Shown here piece by piece: positions 1-11,529 of a DNA stretch of 64,000 nucleotides (the stretch's first letter is position 1; each line of letters begins with the position of its first letter). Origin of the DNA: Mantis religiosa. Taxonomy: Eukaryota; Arthropoda; Insecta; Mantodea; Mantidae. Below the pieces are notes generated by a model. The model ran no database searches, was not told where the DNA came from, and saw only the letters and a list, made by a program, of their open reading frames with translations. Both the position numbers and the translations under genes were made by a program. The stretch lies in contig CM060958.1 of the NCBI GenBank assembly GCA_030765055.1, forward strand, positions 80,187,568 to 80,251,567. Reading direction: 5' to 3'.

Positions 1-478
1 AATACATAACTCTCTCCTTCCACATAGATCAGATTTTGCAAAATCTGAATTTTTATGTTAGCGTGAATAGTATTTATTAGAGATTGATTAGTTTGGCGCT
101 CGTCACACACCACTTAGGGGGAATGCAGTACAGCACCGCAGGATTCCGATTGGTTGCTCACCAAGTAGCGCTCAAGAACAAACACCTTTCCATTTGAAAC
201 AAATGATAGTACAGGACAACATCATCGGTAGACAAAGTGTGATGCAAACCGCCCTAAAATCATGGATAGTACTGAGTTAACTTTTGCATATTTTTATGTA
301 ACATAATACAGTTATTAAGATATATTTATTATCTTATTGTTAATGGAGTACAGCTTTGTAGACTAAATATCATTCACGTTATTTCAAAAGAAATAAGTAA
401 CATTTCATTTCAAATTACAATGGCAAAATTGATATACCTTGTTGTTATGATTAAACTTGCGCTGGATATATATTTGGT
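1..478. other. AT-rich sequence, nothing recognised
   Basis: No open frame of note, no tRNA-like box and no terminal repeat seen. Confidence 0.5.
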
Positions 479-484
479 ATCTGA

Positions 485-733
485 TTTTTTTTTAAATTAG
501 GTCCTCCAACGTTAAATCATATCTGACGATAAATGGAATAGATGAAACGATGTTCAAATGAGTCCGGGGTTTGTGTAGCGTAGAGTTACCCGACATTCGT
601 CTTTACAGGATAAGGGGATAAGGGAAAACCCCGGAAGGAACTTATCTGGGTAACTCACCCTAACCGAGATTCGAACTCGGGACCTCTTGAATGTGAGGCC
701 GACATGCTACCAGCACACTACCAAGGCGGGCAC
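485..733 (-). repeat. tRNA-headed SINE, family A, near full length
   Basis: Read on the minus strand it opens with a tRNA-like head. The B-box-like motif (GTTCGAATCTCGG type) lies near 664-678. The conserved family body follows (CCGGGGTTTTCCC, then GACGAATGTCGGGTAACTC), and it ends in a T run on the plus strand at 486-493, i.e. an A tail. ATCTGAT occurs on both sides (479-485 and 735-741) and is a plausible target-site duplication. The same body recurs near 0.9, 20.5, 32.4, 32.8, 36.7, 37.9, 52.7 and 57.3 kb, so this is an abundant dispersed family. A Pol III origin is inferred from the boxes. Confidence 0.85.
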
Positions 734-837
734 AATCTGATGACTGAGTTGGTTTATAGGGTGCTCAACAAATCTTAATTGACAAAAATTCACTTCTTAA
801 ATTTTAAATTTTGGTTACAAATTACATTTGTTATGAC

Positions 838-839
<2 letters not shown>

Positions 840-870
<31 letters not shown>
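840..870. repeat. poly(T) tract, about 31 bases
   Basis: Uninterrupted T run just upstream of a family A SINE. It could be the old A tail of an antisense retroelement, but no body is recognisable next to it. Confidence 0.9.
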
Positions 871-871
<1 letters not shown>

Positions 872-895
872 AAAGCTAACATTACCTTACGTAGC

Positions 896-1102
896 AGGCG
901 GGCATTTAAACAGCATGCCCCTCTCGGTAGCGTAGATGGAAGTGTGTCTGTCTCACGTTCAAAGACGTCCCTGTATAAGGTTCTTTTCCGGGATTTTCCC
1001 TTATCCTCAAAGACGAATGTCGGGTAAATCTAAGCTCTATGGACCCTGGGCTCATTTGAGTATCATTTCACCCATTCCATTCATCGTCCGATATGACTTA
1101 AC
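896..1102 (+). repeat. Family A SINE, 3' truncated
   Basis: Plus-strand copy with a diverged tRNA-like head (CTCGGTAGCGTAGATGG near 922) and a well-kept body (GACGAATGTCGGGTAA near 1012; TCATTTCACCCATTCC near 1065). It stops in the ...TATGACTTAACG motif, short of the usual GGAGGACGTAAA tail. The B box is degraded. Confidence 0.8.
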
Positions 1103-1559
1103 GGGCACCGTCGATGTAATCCAAGTGTGGCAGTAAGAGGGCTTCCGGAGCTGAGTGTAATGACTGCAGAGCAATAAAACCTTAGGAGTTTATGGAAACG
1201 GTGTTTCCGCGTCATCTCACTGGGGCGCGGAGCAAAACCACCAGTCTACACCACCTCCCTTACTACTTTTTTAAGTGTTTTATGTCCACTCTTTGGCAAT
1301 AGGACTAATTTTGTAGTACCTCCACCCCGGCATTTACCAGATATGAGATCTGAAGGATATCTGGAAAAAATCCCAAAGAGAAAGGATTACCCTAACGGGA
1401 TTTAAAACGCAGAACTTGATCCTCGAGTTCATTGGCTGTCCATGATTGAGACCCAGGGACGCAGAACTTACCCATTCGGAGAATAAAATTAACACATATA
1501 ATGCAAAACCAGACGATATACTTAGGTCATTCAATAATTAGTAGCAACATTTGAATTAA
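1103..1559. other. No recognised gene
   Basis: Short frames only. A minus-strand frame at 1334-1534 has no recognisable domain. Confidence 0.4.
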
Positions 1560-2010
1560 CAACAAATAAAACATTTTGGTGCATTCACATTACTGCAGTG
1601 CTTAGAAGTAATCTCCTTCAACAAGAAGAACTCGCCTCTACACATCAGGTAGCCGACGGATGCCATTCACAGCGTCTTGTCCTAAAATTGGAACAGAATG
1701 CTCTACTGCTACCATAATTGCCTGCGTAATTCTAAAGCGAACTCCTCAATGTGGTAATTTAATTTCCCCTTGTTAGTTCAATACAAGTCTAACAACGATG
1801 TTCTTCCAGCATTTATCTAATAGCATTCACATGCACATCATCACACTCTAATTGGGATCTGCCAGCTCCATCTTTAAGATGAACGTCTTCCCTTCCTCTA
1901 CGAAATGCATTTGCCACCTAGCCACAGTACGATGTGGTAAGTCTGTCTACCACAAGCCTCCATTAATTCTGTATGGCATTGTCGAATATTGATACCTCTT
2001 GTAACCTGAA
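1560..2010 (-). pseudogene. Possible mariner-like transposase relic
   Basis: Translating the minus strand across shifted frames gives a stretch resembling the linker after the mariner helix-turn-helix region: a W..hF..G segment followed by GREDVHLKDGAGR, around 1930-1870. This resembles the GREDV-D----GRP pattern common in mariner transposases. Stops and frameshifts are frequent, and no terminal inverted repeat or catalytic aspartate motif was found. The call rests on one motif and could be wrong. Confidence 0.35.
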
Positions 2011-3047
2011 TTTTAGTGAAGTATCTTTGTTCTCATTTACTAAACATATTTAGAGCACTAAAGATAACAACCTACAATTAAACTTACTAAAAATATCTTC
2101 TTAAATCATATTATTGTCTTCAAACTCACACCTAACAGACATTACATGTTCTTATTTTTCATTGTTATCAGCTTACAGGATTTACCGCTGATAGCGCCAA
2201 ATGTTATCACTTCTATTTGAATGACAGATATATGTTAAATCAATATCAGAATTATGAAACGGTAGAGACAGACTGAAAAATTCAATGCCATAGCCAGGAT
2301 TTGAACCATGGATCTTCTAGTCTCCGTCCAGGAGCTCTAAACCATTGAGCTACTATGGTCAACGTGCCGACATGACAAAAAATTCTCCAACTGACTCGTG
2401 TTTTTTCCGGTAAACCACTTAGGAGTTCTCATAAACAGATGAGACAACTATCTTAATGGCGACTTACTATGCTGTAAGTACTTTAAGGCCCGGGCTTCAT
2501 AGTACGGCCACTATTAGGTACAATTAATGGAAATTAATTGTTCTTCCACACTAGCCGTGTGTAGGATGTACTATGAAAGGGTAGAGCCAGACTGAAATAT
2601 TCAATGCCATAGCCGGGATTTGAGCCACGGATCTTCTGGTCTCCGTCCAACCACTCTAAACCATTGAGCTACTATGGCCAACGTGCCGACATGACATTAA
2701 ATTCTCCAACTGACTCGTGTATTTTCCGGTAAACCACCAGGAATTCTCATAAACAGATGAGACAACTACCTTAATGACTAGTTACTACGCTGTAAGAGTG
2801 CTATTAGGTACAATTATGCCCGATTTCACCAACATATGTTAAAATCAACGTTAACAAATGTAACGTAACAAACGTCACAGCTCTAAAACTAATGTTAAAT
2901 TTCTTGCATTTCACCAACCTGTTTCCTAAAATGTTAACAAACCTGTGTTAAAGTCAAGAAACTTGTAAATATCACAGCTATAGAAGGCTATGGATGATTT
3001 TCTGAACGTACTCCGATGCGCTTTTGTTTTCATTTTCGTCTGCACAA

Positions 3048-3311
3048 ATGGCAGATGAACAAAATCATAAATAAAGCCGTGAGACAAATTTCTCATCGAA
3101 AGAGAAAGAATTGTTAATTGAAATGTTGACGAAGTGTAAGGATATAGTGGAAAATAAGAGGACGGATGCAGTGAATGTAAAGGAGAAAGATGTCGCGGGG
3201 AAAATATTGGAAACGAATTTAATTCAAATGCATATGTCATTACTACAAGCGCCAAACAACTTATCAGTATTACGTAAATTTAAAACGAAGTGCGAAGAAC
3301 AAGTGCCTTAA
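3048..3311 (+). pseudogene. Myb/SANT-like (zeste-type) DNA-binding ORF of the Harbinger-like element
   Basis: A frame starting at ATG 3048 runs eight codons, meets one TAA at 3072, then stays open to about 3309. The readable part has KEKELLIEML followed by NKRTDAVNVKEKD. This strongly resembles the start of the Myb/SANT-like domain of regulatory-protein-zeste type found in many insect Harbinger second ORFs and related host proteins. The usual tryptophan after the KEKD motif is replaced (AGKI instead of AWEKI). The end of the frame runs into the first copy of a roughly 174-bp tandem repeat, which truncates the domain. In the intact family this protein would bind transposon ends and assist the nuclease; here it is broken. 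Confidence 0.65.
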
Positions 3312-3786
3312 ACGTTTCAAGACGACAAGAGAACAATGTATTATCCACATAATTCAGTGAATTATAAAATTGCAAGGTTACTAATACTTGAAGCTAAGGC
3401 GAGATAGTCATATTCCTTTCGATGCATGTTCTAACTCAGTATTACGTAAATTTAAAAGGAGGAGCGAAGAAGGGCAGCTGTCTTGAACGTTTCAAGACGG
3501 CAGGTGGACAATGTATTATCCACATAATTCAGTGAATTATAAAATTGCAAGGTTACTAATACTTGAAGCTAAGGCGAGATAGTCATATTCCTTTCGATGC
3601 ATGTTCCAACTCAGTATTACGTAAATTTAAAACGAGGAGCGAAGAAGGGCAGCTGTCTTGAACGTTTCAAGACAGCAGGTGGTCAATGCATTATTCACAT
3701 AATTCAGTGAATTATAAAACCGCAAGGTTATTAATACTTGAAGCAAAGGTGAGATCGCCATATTCATTTCGATGCAAGTTCTAACC
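3265..3786 (+). repeat. Three tandem copies of a 172-175 bp unit
   Basis: Copies start at CAGTATTACGTAAATTT at 3265, 3437 and 3612. They share internal landmarks (AACGTTTCAAGAC, CACATAATTCAGTGAATTA, GAAGCTAAGGCGAGAT). Copies two and three are closer to each other than to copy one, whose start is part of the Myb-like reading frame. The array is wholly inside the Harbinger-like element. Confidence 0.9.
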
Positions 3787-4343
3787 TCTCTTGTACTACC
3801 GCAGTAACTTTCATAGCAACATGTTTCGACAGTCTATACCTCCGTAAAACAATTTTCTTCGGATAGCTCCTCAAAATCATTTCTCCTCATAGGCCGTACT
3901 CTATTATGAATGCCATTTAGACGGTCTTAAATATAGCAAATCGACATCAACAGCTGAGTTCATGCTTGCCATCTTGACTATTTACAATTGTTAAGGACTT
4001 AACATTAGAAATTCGGCTTGTTAGTTTAACATGAGATTTAACACGAGTGTTACGCTAACACTTGTTGGTGAAATGCAATTTTTGTTTTAACTATTGCTAA
4101 AGTCGTGTTAAGTCTTAACATTTGTTGGTGAAATCGGGCATTAATTAATGTAAAATTTAATGTCATATTGGCATGTTGGCCATAGTAGCTCAATGGCTAG
4201 AGCGGCTGGACGGAGACCAGAAGATCCATGATTTTAATCCCGGCTATGGCATTGAATTATTCAGTCTGTCTCTATCCTTTTATAGTGCGTCCTACAGACG
4301 GCTAGTGTGAAAGAACAATTAATTTCCATTATCCGAATTGTCA

Positions 4344-5366
4344 GAAAAGTACAAAGAAGTATGTTTAGTATTATAAGACATATTTGAAGACCATTTCTGA
4401 AATTATTCATGGTATTCGTCAAACCTATTAAACTATATTTCTCTCATTAGGTATATCAGGAAGTATCAAAGATAAAATCGACTCTAATTAGCCATTTTTA
4501 CTGCAGTTTTTCTCGCTTTATTCAATTACGAACTGAGAAAAATACATATTATGAAGTAAAATGTTAAAAAGCCCCAATAAACCTGAAAAGCTAAAAGAAT
4601 TTCTCGTACGTTAGTGACCTTTTTGTGCTTAGTCATTTTATGGCTAACAGAAACTAACAAAGTTTAAGCAACCAAAAAAATCAGCAACATTTAGCGCATT
4701 TATTGTTCATATTTCTAAAGTTTCAATTAAAGTTTTTTCTATCCAAGTTCACAAACTTAAAAAGCTAATTTATATGGAAATTTAAGCAGCTAGTTTGCGG
4801 ATGAATACCGTGGGATTAACAAAGTAGCTATTAAGCGATTTGAGCAGTCAGCAGTAAAGTTAGTTCACAATAAAACGCGATTTCTGTTCCTCTTTCATTT
4901 GCAGTTGCCAACATCCAACAAACAAAACTTCTAACTTCCAAACCTTGTTACATATTTTGTGCAAACATACACAAAAACACAATTACCCCATCCACTTCCA
5001 CCTGAAAAAAAATGGTCATGTTGCGGTTACATTGAAAACAGACCTTTTCAGGTTTAATTAAATACAAAAGCTAGGGGAGAATTTAGAATCAATATTTACG
5101 TTCTCCACAGCCGAAGCGGCTGCGTGCCTCAGAAACAGAGCAAAACCGTCAGTTAAGTAATTAAAATTAGAAGCTTTCTATGGACTTGTTGCAGTTCCTG
5201 TAGCTGGCGTGTGGATGCTGCACCTGCTGTCTGCTTCCAAACGGTTCTGTTAAAATAAAACTCTACTGTCGGTGAGATGCTTTCCTGTTCACTTGCAAAT
5301 TTGTTATGTCATAAAATCAGACTCAGATGTCAGTTAACAAATAGCCTCTCGGCATGTATTTCACAG

Positions 5367-5371
<5 letters not shown>
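4344..5371. other. AT-rich, nothing recognised
   Basis: No tRNA-like boxes, long frames or inverted termini noticed. Confidence 0.4.

Positions 5372-5409
<38 letters not shown>
5372..5409. repeat. poly(A) tract, about 38 bases
   Basis: Uninterrupted A run. No retroelement body is recognisable immediately upstream, so its origin is open. Confidence 0.9.
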
Positions 5410-5411
<2 letters not shown>

Positions 5412-6260
5412 TTTGGCACACAACCCACTGCATTGGACAACACAACACTGGTGATGTTTAACTATGAAATACAAAATTGGCACAAAACATTGACAGGCGA
5501 TCCATTTTGAATATATATTTTAACTTTAAATGCAGTGAAAAATCACTATATACATACGAACTTCTCTAACCACTATTATGTATTTCTATACAGCGTCTAG
5601 AAAACATTCTTGAAACGCTTTATATTGCTTTAAGATTCCTGAGTAATGTCCCACATTAATTTCGTTACACATTTCACTCTGAATAAAAATTAATAGTTAT
5701 AGTCAAATTACTAAATGAACTTATATGTTGGCTCTGAATTTTCATGGTAACACCAAAGACAACTTAATAGTGATAACACCTTTAAAACTACATAACTAAT
5801 CTTCTATACCAAAATATACCGTTGGATGCTGCGTCTCACACATCTGCCCACACAGGTGTCACGAGTGGGGTGCAACACTGGAGGGTGGGACGTGATCATG
5901 GCTTCATAGAGTGAAAGAATGAGGCGAGTGTAGACAGAGGGCGGCTGACCAATGAAGTCATGACTGTGCAGAGGATTGGGACTCTACTATTGACCAGTTG
6001 GAAACACTCTGGCGGGGCAGTAAATATGGCATCACATTAAACTTTCTTGACCGGGATTCACTACCTATCATAGCTCCTCAAATTCCTCACGATGCTGAGT
6101 GAGCACAGTTCCATACCAGGAACTTAAAATTTGCACCTCCTCAGGGTTGGGAAGGCACCAAAGCACAACGCCCTAGCTCACCATGCCTTGGCGCAGGACT
6201 TTCCGCTTCCAAGACCAGGAGGGAAAAAGAACGCCTTGTTGCGTTGCTGTATTGATTATT
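5410..6260. other. No recognised gene
   Basis: Slightly more GC-rich around 5830-6170, but there is no coding signature. Confidence 0.4.
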
Positions 6261-6268
6261 CTTATAAC

Positions 6269-7119
6269 CAGAGCTAGGAAGTTCGTACCGATTTCCTTGA
6301 GCAGTGTAAGAGCGACCAGACATAGCTATACAACGCAGCGCTACTAGCAAGGACAAGATTCATCGTAGAATACATTTCATTACTGCAAAACAGGAGTAAC
6401 GGCATGGCACAGAGCACGTTGGTAGGAAGGAAGACATTCGTATAACATCTTTGTTGAGCTTCAAAGATGAACAACTAAATTTGCTGTACAACCATTGTAT
6501 GTTTTCTAGAAGTCTACTTATTCATGTCCTTATTTACTTCATAATTTACGTTTACGTTTCAGTGGGATACTTCAGCAAACATGAAAAAAGAGAAACCAGA
6601 TAGAGAAACTAAATTAGCTGAAATCATTAACGAATTTGCAACAGATTATCGATCAACTAAATCTTGTTTTACGGGACATATACTAAGTTTTTCATTTGAA
6701 AGGCTTCAGAGGTACACTAATGTTTTTAGTAATACGGTCACAGATGAGAATATTTAGTAAAATTCCTGCTTTGACAATTTTGTCAAGTAAGAGTCTTCAG
6801 ATGTTTAAGAAAATAATTTTATTATTTGGATATTATTTTACATTCTATCAGGAAAGGTTACAATCCGCGTTATAATTACTTGGTTGGCAATGAGATCAGT
6901 CAGAGACAAATCCGTATGAACTATATAAGAATATTTATGTTGTACATAATGATCTAAATACAGATACATTTACCAATGTCTCATAAGTGAATTTTTCTCT
7001 GGGTAACCGGTTTCAATGCCTCTCCGCTGTGCGTTTCTTATCTACTTGTTTGGATGCCGGGAGAGGGTCGGTCACTACCTGTATAGGGAACAGCGAGAGG
7101 TACGAACTTCCTAGCCCTG
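6269..7119. mobile_element. Non-autonomous hAT transposon, 851 bp
   Basis: Perfect 8-bp direct repeats CTTATAAC flank the element (6261-6268 and 7120-7127). Terminal inverted repeats of about 20 bp read CAG(A/G)GCTAGGAAGTTCGTACC, with one mismatch. CAGRG termini and an 8-bp duplication are the hallmarks of hAT. No transposase with the family's conserved dimerisation region is visible. A 58-codon frame sits in the middle (6581-6757). Confidence 0.9.
6581..6757 (+). CDS. 58-codon ORF inside the hAT element, function unknown
   Basis: ATG at 6581 to TAG at 6755-6757, 58 residues, charged (starts MKKEKPDRETK). A TTTACGTTTCAG tract lies just upstream and looks like a 3' splice site, so it may be an exon remnant rather than a free-standing ORF. 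I do not recognise the protein. It may be a leftover of the parent transposase gene, captured sequence, or chance. Confidence 0.25.
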   Translation: MKKEKPDRETKLAEIINEFATDYRSTKSCFTGHILSFSFERLQRYTNVFSNTVTDENI

Positions 7120-7127
7120 CTTATAAC

Positions 7128-8145
7128 TTATTCTTCTAGCTGAACGAGATATGAACGAGGTGAAGTAATATGAACAATGTTCTGCCCGGATGGCAGGCAA
7201 GTGCTAGGTATTTTCTCTTCTACTATGAATTCCTGTTGCCCAATTCCCTCCCATTTTTTTCCAGTTCGTTTTCCTAGTGGTTATGGGGCTGCAATCTGTC
7301 AGCTGGTGTCCGGACAGAAGTTCTTCTCCGTCCTGCCATAGCCTACCTTGAGCCGCCTTGGTAAGTCGAATTCTCCCCGTCTCTACAAGACAGAACCCTC
7401 TCTGAACAGCCCAAAGGTGTGACGTTGGGGACCTTTGCGCGTCTCGCTGACCATCCTGCTACCTATAGCCTTCTGAAGTTTCTTTACTTCATCCGTTTCT
7501 CATAGAAAGGAGTAGCTATAAAAGGTGAACGAGTTGTTCCTCTTGGTTACCATTTTACAATAATAATACTTATTCGTTTGTCCAACCGATATCAAGACAC
7601 CATTCGTGTTGTTTTATGATTTATTTTCTCTTATACTTTTTTCTCCGTAATTTGGTAATTATCGCCGCTTGTTAGAAGAGATGCGCTTTTGATTGCTAAA
7701 TATTCTTAAGTAAGGACAACTCCTAAAGCTGCCTAAGGACACAAATTAACACAAGCTCTCCTCGAAGTGACCAGTGGTGAAGCAGGAAAGAGAGAAAACA
7801 AAAGCGAGTGTTAATCACGTGAGCCGCACACACAGTTGTCACTCTTGTCTCCATTGGAATGCTGGTGATATACTGAGGTTATAATTGTCGTCATCTGTCT
7901 TCGAGTGTGGAATGTGTTCTACCACACAATAAGGTAGGATTTAAGAGATTTGTCTACGCCGCTAATGTACCGTTGAACAAATAATAATACATGAATAAAA
8001 CAAGTTATTAGTATTCAGATGTAGTTTTACAAGGGAGCAAATTTTACTGGTAACTTGAGTAACTTTCTCTATTCTCCAAGTCGTTCGGCACTCTTAATCA
8101 AACTCTAAAATTGATCACTATATTTACTTTCTAAACTAATACGAG
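7128..8145. other. No recognised gene
   Basis: A moderately GC-rich stretch at 7250-7520 has no open frame or tRNA-like box. The rest is ordinary AT-rich DNA. Confidence 0.4.
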
Positions 8146-8285
8146 GGGCTGAAGAAACTGCCTACACTCACCGCGGTATGGTGCCACCTTTGATAGTTCT
8201 AGCCACCTGTAGGGCACTTTCATCTCATCCTTCTTCCTGCGGTCTGGCGCAAATGAATCCCTCGCCTGCGGTTATAGACAGACAG
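8146..8285 (+). repeat. Headless fragment of SINE family F
   Basis: Shares GAAGAAACTGCCTACACT and the following GGGCACTTTCATCTCATCCT segment with the full copy at 19441-19760. The tRNA-like head is missing here. Confidence 0.6.
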
Positions 8286-11200
8286 CACAACTTATGAGGT
8301 TACGAAGCCTGTGAGATTACTGACTCTGCTGGTATGAATATATCACCATTATTTGGGAAATAGAAAGTGTGTGCACATATTTCAGGGCGTGCACGCAGAT
8401 CGAAGATGCTAGTAAAAGATTGTTACTTTAGGTAGGCTCTGCCAGACAACTTTGATCGTGGTACTCAACTCAAGCGATAATAGTGGAAATAATTATGGCA
8501 ATTCCGGTATAGAATGCAACATTTTGACTACAAACAACGGTGTAAGTGGTAAGAGTAAAGGTAAAGTGATGGATGGCAAGCAAGAAAGGGAAAGCTGAAA
8601 TCACTTTCCTCCATTCACCGCGACAGAATGAGCCACATACGCCTGGTTACTGATTTCCAGTGATGGCACTGCGGTAACATTCTCATTACAGGAAATCAAA
8701 GGTGTACACATTCATCCATCTCTAACTAGCGGGCATTTCTCACTACCTTGGTCACTACTGAGAGAGAAATAACTTACCTAAGGGAAGCGAGCACATACTC
8801 TAGAATTGAGCGCCTCTGTTCTAAATAGCCAAAGCTACAAAGTCTACACACTTACGGAAGTACGTGTACTAAGGCTATTTATAAATATTGTTTAGTCACA
8901 TTTGTATGTCTACATGACAGAGTATCTTCCATTGTATATGCATGTATTGTAAATGAAGTATTTTTCCATGACTGTGTTGTGCAAATGATATAATGTTAAG
9001 TACACAACAAATATCACCATTAGTGCACGCTTCTGTACTACTTACCTAAAAGTAGGGAATATTTACATTCACTTAAAAATTCCTTACCAGGTTTTCAATG
9101 AAAATATGTCTTTTAGTACTCCCGAATGAAAAATACACTTTTCTGGGGGGAGGAGGAAAGCTCTGTCTTGGCTTGTGTGTGAAATGTGAATATAACATGA
9201 AGAACCGTTTAAATACCAAACTTGGTGTTAAATTCCATATCTTACAAGGGTAAAACACAAAGATTTTCAAGATTATCTACCATAAACTATTATTTAGAAA
9301 ACTTTTCGTTATGTTTCTCACAATAGCTAAAACGATTTTGATCAAATGCCATTTGTTTAGAGCCTTTTATGTGCAAATATGTATCTTGAATTTTGTCGAA
9401 TACTCCTCCACCCTAATACTCTTCCACACAACTTATCAGACATAAATTGTTCGGTCATTAACCTAGATTCAATTATATTAACTTCTAGCTCTTGATAATT
9501 TATATTTTTGAAGGACCTAAGGCACTGCTTGCTTCTTTCTCCTGATACTATATAAAGAGTATCCAGTTTCCAAGAAAGCATATACTGACCTGCTTTTTAA
9601 AGAGTTAACTGAAGCTTCAACCTTCGATATTACTCATTTAGCTACAACGAAATAAAATAAAATAATTTTTAACTACATTAAGCTAAAATAGATCAAAACA
9701 AGTTTCTAAGAATATTTGAAGCGACATAAAATGAACGTTGGAGGTTCAGAGAATTACTTTTATATACCATATTGAGTAGTTTCTTCTGCATTGAAATATC
9801 TGTGGAAATGTGATAATTTTGTTTTGAAACCCTACACTGTTTCCGCGTTTAATTTCTTTGCTATTATTTTTTCCTACTAACAGAGTATAAATTAATGTCT
9901 TATACCTTCTTTTATTATTTTAATCGCTTCTGGTAACTTATATGGTAGAAACTAATAAATGTGTTTTTCGTATTTATATTCAATGATGTCCTGTTCATTA
10001 ATTAGATATCTAATTCACTAATTTAAACATGCTCCTTTAAAGCCCTTACGTGTTTCTTCATGTAACATAGTTTCCTTCCTGATTTTCATTGATAATAATT
10101 ATATTATTAGTAGAGCTGTCATTGGAGTTACATGTATTTACTGGAGGAACAACACATGCAAGGTCAAAGATAGAAACATTTATTTTTCAATATCCCTATC
10201 TTCCCCTATCTTCATATTAACATCTGATCAACTTAAGTATCCAAATATGTACTATAATCAATTACTATAAAATTAAACCATGTAAAGTAACCTATGGGTT
10301 CAATATATCTGACAGCTTTTCTGTGATTATACCATTGAAAGCGTTTATGTAGCCTATATAGAACATGTATGTCTCTTTGTTGAATTCTGTTCTCTTTTGA
10401 TTTCAATCAATTCGTTTTACACTGTATATAACATATATACATAAATCCTACCCTTTCTAAAGCCGGTTTGTCCTTTCAGTTTACAATTAAAGCGAAAGTT
10501 AGATATCTAACAAAACTGATGGAATCCGATAAATTTATCAATGTGAGAAAAGAATTTGAGGGAAATAAAAGATTTTACTGTTTGTTAAATATTTTATAAA
10601 CGGATTTAATAAAGCACACTCTACATTTGATGCAGAACACGCCAATCGAAATTCTTGGAGGTTTGAATTTTGAAAAGAAAAATTCTTGTTCGAATACCAA
10701 ACAGAAATACGTAAAGGGAAGAAAGTTTACTAGTTTCTGGTAACCCTAGATAAATCAATACTGAGTTAACTTCAAGTGACTTTATATTACAGAGTGACTT
10801 TATATTATCATTTGTTAAATAGTATTATTTTAACTCTGTAATCATTCGACAATGTGTTGAAGAGACAAATATGAGTAAGTAATAATATGTGACTCACAAT
10901 TGAACATCATATTAGCCTCATACCTATACTGTCTTCAATTACTGGATGTGTATCTTGGGTCCTACGAATTGGAATTTTTGTGATGCTTAATCTGAATAAT
11001 ATGGAGTATTCTGAAGGATATAAGAAATTTTGAGTAATAGTTGCTTGAGATGCCGGAATTCAATGAATATTTTGCGCCTTACACCTTTGAAGAGTGTATC
11101 TCACAAAACAAGAAAGTTGGCACCTTTCAATGGATTTGGATTGATGCCATTCACACAGAGAGACATATGCACATCTACACACAACAGTAAATAACCATAT

Positions 11201-11529
11201 TTTTTTATTTTTACAGATAAAAAAAGGCATCGAAAGCAATAGCACATGCGCAGCTCTGCGTCTTAATCCTCATGACACGTGCCAAGAAGTCAGGCACAGT
11301 AATTTAAGGAATTGAGTCTAGCCAATGCGAAAGTTAGAAGCCAGAACGAAAGGAGAGAAGCAAAGGGAACAAAAGTAAAATGAGGGAAAGGATTTTGTGG
11401 TGCTTCCGGCATAGACATACTAACAACGTGAAAATCTCTCATGTCAAAGTAGGTGGTCGACGGGAATTGAATCCGGAATCTCTCGAATGTGGGCCTTACA
11501 CGTTACTGCAAAACCATTCGGATTGGACA
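8286..11529. other. 3.2 kb AT-rich interval without recognised features
   Basis: Only short frames. A reversed B-box-like trace (GAATTGAATCCGG) near 11464-11480 hints at an old tRNA-headed element, but no body could be matched. Confidence 0.4.

Larger units (their letters stand above)
2817..4140. mobile_element. PIF/Harbinger-like DNA transposon, 1.32 kb
   Basis: The ends are inverted repeats beginning TGCCCGATTTCACCAACA (plus strand at 2817, minus strand at 4140), flanked on both sides by TTA (2814-2816 and 4141-4143). A 3-bp TWA duplication is typical of PIF/Harbinger. A second inverted pair lies inside: GCATTTCACCAAC (2907-2919) and its complement (about 4064-4076), repeating the terminal TTTCACCAAC core. 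The only coding trace is a Myb/SANT-like frame (3048-3311). No DDE nuclease remains, so the copy is non-autonomous. It sits inside family B locus 1 and is therefore younger than it. Confidence 0.8.
2258..4330. mobile_element. Family B palindromic tRNA-headed composite, locus 1 (split by a transposon)
   Basis: The locus has two head-to-tail minus-strand units (about 2258-2576 and 2577-2813), then, beyond an inserted Harbinger-like element, one plus-strand unit (about 4144-4330). Each unit carries a tRNA-like A box (GTAGCTCAATGG..TAGAGC) and B-box region (TTCAAATCCCGGC type). The same minus/minus/plus layout is seen at 11929-12596 and 48468-49840. Flanks ATCAGAATTATGA (2245-2257) and ATCCGAATTGTCA (4331-4343) match at 10 of 13 positions and may be an eroded target-site duplication. 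The promoter-like arms point outward. Confidence 0.7.

Noticed and set aside
3265..3786. CRISPR-like array
   Set aside because: Contiguous 172-175 bp tandem copies without short repeats and unique spacers, in eukaryotic DNA.
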